Source of the DNA: Planctomycetota bacterium
Lineage (GTDB): Bacteria > Planctomycetota > B15-G4
Assembly: GCA_021604805.1 (NCBI GenBank)
Contig: BQJR01000001.1
Location: 62,001 to 126,000 of the forward strand
Reading direction: 5' to 3'
Length of the DNA stretch: 64,000 nucleotides
Shown here: positions 54,139 through 62,528 of the stretch, one piece after another
How the letters are laid out: each line of letters begins with the position of its first letter
Position numbering within the stretch: position 1 is the stretch's first letter
Made by a program: the position numbers and the translations under genes
Notes under the pieces: model-generated
Told to the model about the DNA's origin: nothing
What the model saw: the letters and a program-made list of their open reading frames with translations, nothing else
The model's database searches: none

Positions 54139-56541
54139 TCACCAGTCGAACACGTCTTCCACGTCTTCGGGATGACGGTCGCTGGGCAGCTCGTCGACCT
54201 TGTCGGTGCCGAGGTGGCCGCCCGGGTCGAACTCGTCGCGCGGCGCGTTGCTGTCGCGACCCTTGCGCGGCGTGTCACCGCGACGGCTGGAGCGGCGCTT
54301 GCCCTCGGAGCGTTTCGACGAGGACGTCTTGGACGCCGATTTCTTGGAGGACGACGAGCGCTTCGACGCAGGCTTCGACTTGGAGTCGCCCTTGTTCGCG
54401 TCGTCGCTTCCGCTCTCGGAGTTCGCGCTCTTGTCGCCGCGGTTGCGGCCGCGCCCCCCGCGACGGCGACGTCCACCGCGGCGCGAACGGCTCTTGGAGC
54501 TGCCCGTGGTGTTCTCGCCCGCCTCGTCGCTGTTCTGGGTTTCGCCGTCTGCTTCCTTCGCTTCGGTCGATGTCTCGCTCGACGCGTCGCCGTTCGTGTT
54601 GCGCTTGCCGCGGCGTCCGCGCCCGCCCCGTGAGCGGCGGCGCCGGCGGCGCGGCTTGTTCTCGTCATCGGCCGCGGTGGTCTCGCCGTCGGCGGGGGCG
54701 TTCGAGGTGTCGTCGGCGCTCGTCGCGCTGCCGGCGGTGCTGTCGGCAGGCGTGTCGGTGGGGGCGGCGTCGGTGGGGGCGGCGTCGGTCGCGGGTCGTG
54801 CTTCGGCCTCGTCGTCCCGCGCGGCGAGGTCCTTGCTGGCCGGGTCGAGCGGCGACGGCGCCGTGGCGTCGTCGGCGGGGGTGCCGAGCACCTTGCGCAC
54901 CCACTTCTTCAGTCGCCCGCCGAGCCCACGTTGCGCGGAGTCGCCTGGGACTGAGGTGGCGTCGTCTGCGCTGTCAGGCGCGGCGTTGCTGCTGGCGTTG
55001 CTGCTGGCGTTGCTGCTGGCGTTGCCGCCGGCGTCGCTGCCGGACTCGCTCGCGTTGTCGGAGCGAGCGTCGCGCGACGTGTTCGCCGCGGTGCCGTCCT
55101 CCGGCACGGGAGCGATGTGCGCGGCCTCGTCGGCGGACTTGGCGGACGCTTCCGAGTCGGCCGACGCTCCCTCGTCGTCTGCGGCCGACGTGTCTTCCGA
55201 GCTGTCCTCGCGCGCGCCTTCGCCGCGCCCGCCACGACGACGACCGCGTCCGCCGCGCCGCCTGCGCCGACGCTTGCGCGGCGGCCCCTCGCTCTCCGCC
55301 GCGCGCGCGTCGGCCGCAGCCACGTCGCGCCCGGCCTCCGGGTGCAGCGCTGTGAGTCGCTGGGTCCAGTCGGCGTGCAGCTCGGCCAGCTCGGGCTCCA
55401 CGAGTGAACGCAGGAACAGGAACTCGAGCCCTTGCTGCGTGGCCGGCTTGCCGAGGAACTCACCCTGCCGCGGACGGCGACCGCTGCGCTTGCGCTCGAA
55501 GCGCGACTGCAAGGTGAGCAGCTGCTTGGCCACCGCGATGTCGCGACGCGGCACGCTCATGCGCAAGGCGAGCGGCGTGAGCATCTCGCGCGCTTCGATC
55601 TGGGCCTCTTGCGCGCCGTCACCTTCGAGACGATCGCGCCAGGGGTCGTGACACAGCGCCGCGAGCAGGAAGCCGTTCGGCAACCGGCGGCGCGCTGCGT
55701 CGAGGTGGTCGAGCGCGCGGCCGATCTCGATCAGTTGCGTCTCGCGGCCCTCCCAGTACTCGGCGAGCTCGGGCAACAGGTGCCCGAAGAGGCCGAACTC
55801 GGTGAGCAGTTCCAGTGCGCGCGCGGCGTGTCCGCAGGTGAGCAGCTTGAAGATCTCTTCGAGCACGCGGGGCGGCGCCGACTGTTCGATGAGCGACGCG
55901 CACTCCTTCATCGCGCTCTGCAGGTCGTCGTCGAGGTTCAGGCTCAGGCGACTGGCGAACTTCACGGCGCGCAGCATGCGCACCGGGTCTTCGGCCAGGC
56001 GCACGCGTGGCTCACCGATCACGCGCAGCAGCTTCTTCTCGATGTCCTGCACGCCGCCGACGTAGTCGATGACTTCATCGCTCTGCACGTCGTAGAGCAG
56101 CGCGTTGATCGTGAAGTCGCGTCGGCGTGCGTCTTGCTCGGCGGTGCCGTAGTCGTTGTCGCGCTTGATGAGCAGATCGTCGTCGGTCTCGTTCTCTTCG
56201 ACCTCGTCGTCGTTGCCGCCCGATTCGTCGCTGCTCCCTGGCGGTCGACGGAAGGTGGCGACCTCGATGATCAAGTCGCCGAAATGCACGTGGGCCAGCT
56301 TGAAGCGTCGACCGATGATGCGGCAGTTGCGGAACACGCGCCGGATCTGGCGCGGGCGCGCCGCCGTCGACACGTCGAAGTCTTTGGGCAGGTGTCCCAG
56401 CAGCAGGTCGCGCACGCAGCCGCCCACGAGGTAGGACTCGTAGCCGTTCTCGTTGAGGCGCTGCACGATGCCGACGGCCTTGGGGTCGAGGGCTGCGGGG
56501 AAGATGCGTGTGTTGCCGTGACGCTCGGGTTCGGCGGTCAT
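54139..56541 (-). CDS. pcnB: Poly(A) polymerase with long disordered RG-rich tail
   Basis: PcnB adds A tails to RNA 3' ends. The catalytic part (about 1-400) has YLVGGCVRDLLLGHLPKDFDV with the metal-binding Asp pair, RRRDFTINALLYD, and EDPVRMLRAVKFASRL. The segment IIGRRFKLAHV at about 75-85 fits the signature separating bacterial poly(A) polymerases from CCA-adding enzymes. From about 405 to 800 the sequence is low-complexity: Arg/Gly patches at 422-440, 631-647 and 686-702, acidic Ser/Asp stretches between, and a short amphipathic segment LGGRLKKWVRKVLG at 540-553. E. coli PcnB has only a short basic tail. It overlaps the BtpA gene by ATGA. Confidence 0.9.
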   Translation of the reverse strand: MTAEPERHGNTRIFPAALDPKAVGIVQRLNENGYESYLVGGCVRDLLLGHLPKDFDVSTAARPRQIRRVFRNCRIIGRRFKLAHVHFGDLIIEVATFRRPPGSSDESGGNDDEVEENETDDDLLIKRDNDYGTAEQDARRRDFTINALLYDVQSDEVIDYVGGVQDIEKKLLRVIGEPRVRLAEDPVRMLRAVKFASRLSLNLDDDLQSAMKECASLIEQSAPPRVLEEIFKLLTCGHAARALELLTEFGLFGHLLPELAEYWEGRETQLIEIGRALDHLDAARRRLPNGFLLAALCHDPWRDRLEGDGAQEAQIEAREMLTPLALRMSVPRRDIAVAKQLLTLQSRFERKRSGRRPRQGEFLGKPATQQGLEFLFLRSLVEPELAELHADWTQRLTALHPEAGRDVAAADARAAESEGPPRKRRRRRRGGRGRRRGGRGEGAREDSSEDTSAADDEGASADSEASAKSADEAAHIAPVPEDGTAANTSRDARSDNASESGSDAGGNASSNASSNASSNAAPDSADDATSVPGDSAQRGLGGRLKKWVRKVLGTPADDATAPSPLDPASKDLAARDDEAEARPATDAAPTDAAPTDTPADSTAGSATSADDTSNAPADGETTAADDENKPRRRRRRSRGGRGRRGKRNTNGDASSETSTEAKEADGETQNSDEAGENTTGSSKSRSRRGGRRRRGGRGRNRGDKSANSESGSDDANKGDSKSKPASKRSSSSKKSASKTSSSKRSEGKRRSSRRGDTPRKGRDSNAPRDEFDPGGHLGTDKVDELPSDRHPEDVEDVFDW
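54983..55023. repeat. Three 12-bp tandem repeats in the pcnB tail
   Basis: GCGTTGCTGCTG occurs three times in a row, with part of a fourth, encoding Asn-Ala-Ser-Ser on the reverse strand. The unit is in frame. It marks recent slippage-type growth in a low-complexity coding region and is not a CRISPR. Confidence 0.75.
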
Positions 56542-57365
56542 GGACGAGCTCTTTGCACGAGGTCGGCGGCGCGCTTGGGGTCCACGCGGCCCGTGTCGGG
56601 GTTCTTGAGGCAGCTGCCGACGATCACGCCGTCACTCGCGCGCAGGAGCGCGGGCAAACTCTCTGCTGTCGTGCCGCTGGCCACGAGCGTGGCGCAGGGT
56701 GCGACCGCCTCGCGCACGGTGCGCAAGGTCGCTTCGTCGATCGGCTGACCCGTTCCGTGCCCGGTGACGAGCACGGCGTCGGCGCCGCCGCGAGAAACGA
56801 GGTCACGCGCGCGATGTTCCACCGGGCGCGTGTCGAGAGAGGTGGCGTGTTTGACGTCCACGTCGGCGAGGATGGCCACGTCGGCCCCCAGAGCTCGTCG
56901 ACGGCGCAGCAGGTCGTGAGCGCTGCCTTGGATCAATCCCTGGTCGGTCACTGCGGCTCCGCAGAGCACGTTGACGCGCAGGAAACTGGCACCGGCAGCT
57001 ACGGCCACGCCGAGCGCCGCGAGGGCGTCGTTGCGCAGCACGTTCACACCAACAGGAAGGTCCACGGCCTCCACGACGGCCCGCGTGACCACGGCCAGAG
57101 CGGCCACGGTCTCGGGTTCCACCGCTCCGGGAAGGAACGGGGCGTCGTGGAAATTCTCCACGAGCACGGCGGTGAAGCCGCACTCTTCAATCAGGCGTGC
57201 GTCTTCGGCCGCTGCCCGGGCGATCTCGGCCACAGACAGGTGGGCTCCGGAGTTGAGTCCGGGCGCCCCTGGCAAAGCGGGCAGATGAAGCACGGCCACG
57301 AGCCAGGGTCGAGCGCAGGCAGTGAGCGAAGCGCCGGCCGTGGAAACTGGTCGAACACCGTTCAC
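56538..57365 (-). CDS. BtpA family protein
   Basis: The protein has the BtpA signature: LVAVLHLPALPGAPG, then GFTAVLVENFHDAPF, VGVNVLRNDALAALGVA, FLRVNVLCGAAVTDQG and ADAVLVTGHGTGQP. BtpA was named for photosystem I biogenesis in cyanobacteria, but non-photosynthetic homologues are widespread and resemble TIM-barrel enzymes of unknown substrate. The start is uncertain. GTG 57365 gives 275 residues and lies just after a good promoter. TTG 57401 has GAGGGG seven bases upstream and gives 287. It overlaps pcnB by ATGA. Confidence 0.86.
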   Translation of the reverse strand: MNGVRPVSTAGASLTACARPWLVAVLHLPALPGAPGLNSGAHLSVAEIARAAAEDARLIEECGFTAVLVENFHDAPFLPGAVEPETVAALAVVTRAVVEAVDLPVGVNVLRNDALAALGVAVAAGASFLRVNVLCGAAVTDQGLIQGSAHDLLRRRRALGADVAILADVDVKHATSLDTRPVEHRARDLVSRGGADAVLVTGHGTGQPIDEATLRTVREAVAPCATLVASGTTAESLPALLRASDGVIVGSCLKNPDTGRVDPKRAADLVQRARP

Positions 57366-57373
57366 GACCGCGA

Positions 57374-57401
57374 ATGATACGGGCGCAGCGGCCTCGGACA
57401 A
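57374..57401 (-). promoter_or_regulatory. Promoter candidate for the BtpA-pcnB unit
   Basis: On the reverse strand TTGTCC (57401-57396, four of six) and TATCAT (57379-57374, five of six) are spaced by 16 bases. The start would lie near 57367, only about two bases before GTG 57365, which would make the message leaderless. If the gene instead starts at TTG 57401, this promoter cannot serve it. Confidence 0.45.
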
Positions 57402-57436
57402 CCGTGCGCCCCTCGGAGCTGCTAGGGTTTGCGCCC

Positions 57437-58705
57437 ATGCCGCCCGAAGAGTTCCAAACGCTCGCTGGTCCAGGAGGGCTGGAGATCCAGCTCCTGCCCA
57501 CGCGAGCCTTCAAGACAGTGATTCTCGCGCTCGTGGTCGAGGCCCCGCTCGACGAGCAGCGTTCCGCTCGCGCGCTCGTGCCCGATCTGCTCAGTCGCGG
57601 CACCGCGAGTTTTCCCGACTTGGCGAGCCTCGGCGCGCGCTGCGAGGAGCTCTTCGACACCGAGTTGCTGGCCACGTGTTCGGCGGCGGGCGGGCGTCAG
57701 CTGCTCAAGCTGGGCGTGGAGACCGTAGCCGATCGCTGGGTGGGCGACGTGCCGCTCGTGGCTCAGGCCGCAGAGTTGCTGGCCGAACTCGTGCACGCAC
57801 CACCGCTGGTCGACGGGCGGTTCGTGCCCGAGCACGTGGAGCAGGAACGCGTGAATCTCGTGCGCGCGCTGCGTGGCCTCGACGACGACAAGGGCTCCTA
57901 CGCCGTGCGCTCGCTGCTGGCCACCATGCACGCGGACACGCCCTGGGCGCATCACGCCTGGGGCACGCTCGAGGCCGCGCAACAGCTCGACGAAGTCAGC
58001 GTGCGCGACGCCTGGACGGGCCTGCGCACGGCCTTCCCTGCGCGGCTGTTCATCGCCGGCGATGTGAGCGAGGCGCAAGTCGCCGACGTGGCGGAGCGGC
58101 TCGCGGCGGGCGCCACGCGTGAAGCTCCGAGTGCGCCGGAGCCCGTGCCGCAGCGCACCAGCAGCGAGGTGCAGCGTCAGCGCGAGGACCAAGACTTGGC
58201 GCAGAGCAAGCTCGCCATGGGGTGGCGTCTGCCGAGCGAGTTGTTGCCCGGCGCGGCCGCCGGCATGTTCGCCGAGATCTTCGGGGGCAGCGCGAGCAGT
58301 CGCTTGTTCAAGCGCGTGCGCGAACAGGAAAGCCTGGCCTACGGCTGCGGCTCGGTGGCGCTGCCCGACAGCGGCACCTTGCTCGTGCAAGCCGGGCTCG
58401 AACCGGGCACGGCAGAGCGGGTGGAGCAACTCGTGGGTGAAGAGCGTGAGCGCTTGGCGCGCGACGGTGTGCGCGACGCCGAGCTCGAGCTGGCGCGCAC
58501 GGCATTGCGGCGACGCTTGCTGGCCAGTCAGGACCGGCCCGGCGAGCGCTTGCACTTCCGTCTGCGCGGACTGCTCACCGGTCGCGCCACCACCATCGAC
58601 GCCGCGCTCGAACAACTCGCCGCCGTGACCGCGAGCGACGTCACCGAGTTGGCGCGCGGCTGCGCGCTCGACAGCGTCTTCTTGTTGGAGGGTCGTGCCT
58701 CGTGA
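57437..58705 (+). CDS. M16 peptidase-like protein, inactive partner (YfmF type)
   Basis: The 422-residue protein has the M16 fold but lacks the zinc motif HxxEH; the matching region reads DLASLGARCEELFD. It has RVREQESLAYGCGS in the C-terminal half and LELARTALRRRLLA near the end. Such proteins form heterodimers with an active partner, and the next gene encodes one. I start at ATG 57437, after a weak ribosome site. The reading frame is open to 57374, but that part is not protein-like. Its GTGA overlap with the partner gene supports making the two in equal amounts. Confidence 0.84.
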   Translation: MPPEEFQTLAGPGGLEIQLLPTRAFKTVILALVVEAPLDEQRSARALVPDLLSRGTASFPDLASLGARCEELFDTELLATCSAAGGRQLLKLGVETVADRWVGDVPLVAQAAELLAELVHAPPLVDGRFVPEHVEQERVNLVRALRGLDDDKGSYAVRSLLATMHADTPWAHHAWGTLEAAQQLDEVSVRDAWTGLRTAFPARLFIAGDVSEAQVADVAERLAAGATREAPSAPEPVPQRTSSEVQRQREDQDLAQSKLAMGWRLPSELLPGAAAGMFAEIFGGSASSRLFKRVREQESLAYGCGSVALPDSGTLLVQAGLEPGTAERVEQLVGEERERLARDGVRDAELELARTALRRRLLASQDRPGERLHFRLRGLLTGRATTIDAALEQLAAVTASDVTELARGCALDSVFLLEGRAS

Positions 58706-59982
58706 AGTTGCAACCCGTCGCCAATCCACTCGACGCCGCGGTCTTCGCGGGGCGCGCCGCGAGCGGGCTCAGTGTGCTCGTGCATCCGATCCCCGGGCGA
58801 CGCTCGGTCTTCGCGGCCTTCGGCACGAACTTCGGGTCGATCGACCGCGTGAGCGGCGCCAACGGTGAGCCGGTGCCGGAAGGGCTCGCGCACTTCCTCG
58901 AACACAAGCTCTTCGAAGATGCCGCTGGAGATGTCACGGATCGCTTCGCGGCACTCGGCGCGTCGACCAACGCCATGACCGGCTTCTGCGGCACGACCTA
59001 CATCGCGTCCACGGTGGAGCAACCCGAGGCCAGCGTCGACCTGCTGCTCGACTTCGTGCAAGACCCGTACTTCACCGACGAGCTCGTGGCCAAGGAGCAG
59101 GGCATCATCGCCCAAGAGATCGGCATGTACGACGACGACCCCGACTGGCGGGTCTTCTTCGAGCTGCTCACCTCGCTCTACGCCAAGCATCCCGTGCGCG
59201 ACAACATCGCAGGCAGCGTGGCGTCGATCGCGGAGATCGACGCGGCCACCCTGCGCCGCTGCTACGACCTCTTCTACCACCCGAGCAACATGGCGCTGGT
59301 GGTCTCGGGCGACGTGCAACCCGAGCGCATCGCCGCGCTCGTGGATGCCGACCAATCCGCGCGCGGCACCGACGCGCTGCCCGCGCACGAACGTCTGCTC
59401 GAAGACGAACCGCGCGCTCGCGTGCGCGAACGCAGCGAACTGCGGCTGCCCGTGGCGCGCCCGCGCCTGCTGCTCGGCGTGAAGGAAACCGTGTTGGGCG
59501 GCAGCCCTCAGGAACTCGGCCGTCGTCGGCTCGCCACGCAGGTCGCGATCGACCTACTCTTCGGCCGCTCCACCGACACCTACCGCGCGCTCTACGAAGA
59601 CGGTCTGATCGACGAGAGCTTCTCGGCCTCGTACTCCTCCGAACACAGCTTCGGCTTCAGCATGATCGGCGGCGAGACGGACGAACCCGAGCGCCTCGAA
59701 GCGCGCGTGCGCGAGGTGCTCGAGCGTGCGCGCACCGGCGACTTCGACACCGACGGTCTGAAGCGCACACGCGCGCGTCTCACGGGCGGCTTGTTGCGCG
59801 CCAGCGACTCCGCCGAGAGCGTGAGCTACGGCTTGCTCTCGGCGCACTTCCGCGGCGTGGCGCCCTTCTCCGCGCTCGACTGGATCCAGCAACTCAGTGC
59901 CGACGAGTTGCGCGCGCGGCTCGCCGAGCACCTCGACCCCGAGGCGCTCAGCGTCTGCGTGTTGCGCCCCGAAGAGCCGTGA
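58702..59982 (+). CDS. Active M16 metallopeptidase (YfmH type)
   Basis: The 426-residue zinc peptidase carries the inverted motif HxxEH at 64-68 (GLAHFLEHKLFEDA). The third ligand Glu is expected near IIAQEIGMYDDDP. The C-terminal half has RALYEDGLIDESFSASY. It starts at GTG 58702, overlapping the inactive partner. The pair YfmF/YfmH is widespread; the substrate is not known. It overlaps miaA by GTGA. Confidence 0.88.
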   Translation: MKLQPVANPLDAAVFAGRAASGLSVLVHPIPGRRSVFAAFGTNFGSIDRVSGANGEPVPEGLAHFLEHKLFEDAAGDVTDRFAALGASTNAMTGFCGTTYIASTVEQPEASVDLLLDFVQDPYFTDELVAKEQGIIAQEIGMYDDDPDWRVFFELLTSLYAKHPVRDNIAGSVASIAEIDAATLRRCYDLFYHPSNMALVVSGDVQPERIAALVDADQSARGTDALPAHERLLEDEPRARVRERSELRLPVARPRLLLGVKETVLGGSPQELGRRRLATQVAIDLLFGRSTDTYRALYEDGLIDESFSASYSSEHSFGFSMIGGETDEPERLEARVREVLERARTGDFDTDGLKRTRARLTGGLLRASDSAESVSYGLLSAHFRGVAPFSALDWIQQLSADELRARLAEHLDPEALSVCVLRPEEP

Positions 59983-60908
59983 TCCAGCGCGTGCTCGTGG
60001 GCGGCACGGCCAGCGGCAAGAAGCGGGTCGCGGCCGAGTTGTTCCGTCGGCACGGGCTGCGACCGTTGTCGATGGACTCGATGAAGGTCTACCGCGGCAT
60101 GGACGTCGGCACCGACAAGCCGAGCACGGCGCTGCGCGAGGAAACCGACTACGGCTTGATCGACTTGGTCGCGCATCACGAGCGCTTCTCGTCAGGCCAC
60201 TGGATCGACGCGGCGGTCCAGGCCGTGGCGTCCGGCAGCGCGCCCGTGCTCTTCGCGGGCGGCACACCGCTCTACTTGCGCCTGCTCTTGCGCGGCGTGT
60301 TCCCCGGTCCGCGCAGCGACCCTGCGATCCGTGCGCGCCTGCAAGCACGCTGGGAGACGGAAGGCGAGACCGTGTTGCGCGACGAACTCGCGCGCGTGGA
60401 CCCCGACCTCGAAGCGCGCCTGTTCCCCGGCGACGCCAAGCGCGTGCTGCGCGGACTCGAAGTCTGGGAGCAGAGCGGCCGTCCCTTGTCGGTCTGGCAG
60501 GCGCAAGACACCACGCCTCCCATCGCCGGCCGCTTCGTGGTCTGCGCCTTGCGTCACGAGCCGACGTCGCACCTCGCGCGTTGCGCGGAGCGCGCCGCTG
60601 CCATGTTCCGCGAGGGGCTGCTTCCCGAGGTCGCCGCGCTGGCTGCCCTGGCCCCGTTCGCTGAAGAGCCTGCGCGCTCGATCGGGTATCTCGAAGCGCT
60701 CGAGCATCTCGACGGCAAGCTCAGCCTCGACGCCGCCGTGGAGCGCACCGTCGTGCGCACGCGACAACTCGTGCGCAAGCAGCGCATGTTCCTGAGCACC
60801 TTCCCGGAGCTGCGATGGGTGGACGTGCCTGCCGACGCGTCGCTCGAGAGCGTCTTGCCTGAGGTGGAAGCGGCGTTGGAGCTGCCCGGCGCGGGCGCGG
60901 CGAGCTGA
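59979..60908 (+). CDS. miaA: tRNA dimethylallyltransferase
   Basis: MiaA adds an isopentenyl group to A37 of tRNAs that read UNN codons. The 309 residues have DSMKVYRGMDVGTDKPS, AGGTPLYLRLLLRG, and RSIGYLEALEHL with RQLVRKQRMFL, typical of the family. The P-loop reads GGTASGKK (residues 8-15). The residue after GK is Lys15 instead of Ser/Thr, which is unusual because that hydroxyl normally helps bind the metal. Catalysis may be weaker. GTG start overlaps the peptidase stop. It is near a peptidase pair and lipoproteins, not hfq. Confidence 0.88.
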   Translation: MIQRVLVGGTASGKKRVAAELFRRHGLRPLSMDSMKVYRGMDVGTDKPSTALREETDYGLIDLVAHHERFSSGHWIDAAVQAVASGSAPVLFAGGTPLYLRLLLRGVFPGPRSDPAIRARLQARWETEGETVLRDELARVDPDLEARLFPGDAKRVLRGLEVWEQSGRPLSVWQAQDTTPPIAGRFVVCALRHEPTSHLARCAERAAAMFREGLLPEVAALAALAPFAEEPARSIGYLEALEHLDGKLSLDAAVERTVVRTRQLVRKQRMFLSTFPELRWVDVPADASLESVLPEVEAALELPGAGAAS

Positions 60909-60925
60909 AGCGCGCGCTGCGGGGT

Positions 60926-62113
60926 CTAGCCCTCGGTGCTCTCGCCGGCGTCCGAGCTGCTCTCCGAGCCGTCGTTTTCAGAGCTTGCAGCAGCGTCGGT
61001 GTCTTCGGCCGTGCGGATCTGCTCGTAGATCTGGATCAGACCGCGACGTAGATCGGGCGGCAGCGGCGCGCGGTGGTCGTAGTCGAGGAAGTCGTACACG
61101 CGCAGCAGGACGGCGCGACGCTCAGGCTGCTGGTGCTCTTGAAACAGCAGCAGCAGCGCTTGGATCGCGATGAGCTCGTCGGGCTGACGATCAAGGTGGT
61201 CGAGCAGCAGTTGACCCGCTGCGGCGGCTTGCCCGTCGAGGCTGAGCACGCGCGCCTGCAACACCACACGCGGACCGTTGAGCCGCTTCGGCAAGACCTC
61301 GGGAAGTTGCGCGAGACGTTCCGCCGCGGCCTCGAGTTCACCTGCAGCGAGTTGGTCGCCCACGCGTTGCAGCTGCACGTCGGGATGCCACGGGAACTGA
61401 TCGGCCGCGCGCGCGCGCAGGGCCCGCGCGCCGGCTCCCTGTTCGGGGCGGCGCAACATGGCCTCGGCCAGGCGCTCGAGTCCAGCCGGATGCTGCTCGA
61501 CGCTGCGTCCCAGCGCGCGGTCGGCGGCGGCGCGCTCACCGAGCACCTCGAAGCCCAGCGCCACGCCCGCCCAGGCGACGGCACGTTGCTGAGGCGAACT
61601 CTGCGCCGAACCCGACAGGCGCTCGGCTTCGAGCTGAGCGTCCTCGGGCAATCCCAGTTCGAGCAGGGTCTCCACGAGGCGAGAGCGCAGCACGACCTGA
61701 GCGTTGCTGTTGGGGCCCGCCGCGAGCGCCTGCTCCAGCGGTTCGCGAGCGGCCTCGATGCCTGAGGCGCGTGCGGCCCAGTCGGCTTCGGCCAGAGCGA
61801 GGTCGATGGCGCCAGGGAGAAAGCCTCGTGCCCGTTGGGCGTGCTGGGTGGCCTCCTCGGGCGGCAGCAGCTCGCGCGCGGGGTTCACGTAGATCGTCTG
61901 CATCCACAGCATGCTGAGCTGGGGATTGGCGCCGGCGAGGCGTTCGAACTCGGCGAGCGTCTTGCGCTCATCGGGAAGCCGAACGAGCTCGCCATAGGCC
62001 AGCTGCGTGCGGTCGAATTGCCGACAGCTCGTGGCGACGCCTGTCAGCGCCAGTACCAGAGTCCAGCAGACGAGGCGGCGCGCGACACGAGGTCGCAAGA
62101 CGAAGGCATTCAT
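60926..62113 (-). CDS. TPR-like lipoprotein of unknown function
   Basis: The 395-residue protein has a lipoprotein signal (LVCWTLVLALTGVATSC) and helical repeats with TPR spacing across the remainder. It ends in an acidic Ser/Asp/Glu tail. It lies 24 bases downstream of a small lipoprotein gene on the same strand and is the second gene of that unit. It converges with miaA. I do not recognise a specific role. Confidence 0.72.
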   Translation of the reverse strand: MNAFVLRPRVARRLVCWTLVLALTGVATSCRQFDRTQLAYGELVRLPDERKTLAEFERLAGANPQLSMLWMQTIYVNPARELLPPEEATQHAQRARGFLPGAIDLALAEADWAARASGIEAAREPLEQALAAGPNSNAQVVLRSRLVETLLELGLPEDAQLEAERLSGSAQSSPQQRAVAWAGVALGFEVLGERAAADRALGRSVEQHPAGLERLAEAMLRRPEQGAGARALRARAADQFPWHPDVQLQRVGDQLAAGELEAAAERLAQLPEVLPKRLNGPRVVLQARVLSLDGQAAAAGQLLLDHLDRQPDELIAIQALLLLFQEHQQPERRAVLLRVYDFLDYDHRAPLPPDLRRGLIQIYEQIRTAEDTDAAASSENDGSESSSDAGESTEG

Positions 62114-62137
62114 TCACTCAGATCCGCGCGGAGCGGA

Positions 62138-62362
62138 TCAGTGACGATGCATCGTGCCCGTGGCGTAACTCGGATCGTGCCACTCGTGCGTGGGATCGTC
62201 CCAGTCGAGGCCGAGCACGTACTTGTCCCAGCGACGGTGCGCGTTGTTCGCCTTCTTGGCCCAGGCCGAACGGATGTCCTTGCCGTGATCCGAGAAAGGG
62301 GTCACGCAGCCGGTGGAGACAACGACCAGCAGGAGGGCGGCGAGGAGGGTCTTGCGCGTCAT
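62138..62362 (-). CDS. Small lipoprotein of unknown function
   Basis: The 74-residue protein begins TRKTLLAALLLVVVSTGC with a good lipobox (VSTGC). The mature part has WDKYVLGLDWDDPTHEWHDP. A good Shine-Dalgarno, AAGGA, lies about nine bases before the ATG, and a promoter is visible upstream. It is the first gene of a two-gene lipoprotein unit. I do not recognise the family. Confidence 0.76.
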   Translation of the reverse strand: MTRKTLLAALLLVVVSTGCVTPFSDHGKDIRSAWAKKANNAHRRWDKYVLGLDWDDPTHEWHDPSYATGTMHRH

Positions 62363-62392
62363 CTGCGGGATTCCTTCGGGGGATGAGGCGCC

Positions 62393-62421
62393 AAGCTAGC
62401 AATGCGCCCCGAGACTGTCAA
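62393..62421 (-). promoter_or_regulatory. Promoter of the lipoprotein unit
   Basis: On the reverse strand TTGACA (62421-62416, perfect) and TAGCTT (62398-62393, three of six) are spaced by 17 bases. The start would fall near 62386, giving about a 24-base leader before the ATG at 62362. Confidence 0.55.
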
Positions 62422-62528
62422 AGACACGCTCGACGGAGTGTCTCCTGGCATCGATCTGCCCAGCCGCACGCTGATGTGGCGAGCTCATCGCCGGAACCGG
62501 CGACCCACTCGATACACTGCCACCAACT

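Noticed and set aside
54983..55023. Short tandem repeats considered as a CRISPR
   Set aside because: Units are 12 bp, contiguous, without spacers, and in frame in the pcnB tail.
60898..60947. 7-bp arms CGGCGAG/CTCGCCG in the miaA convergent gap
   Set aside because: Short arms lying in coding sequence of both genes, easily expected by chance at this GC content.
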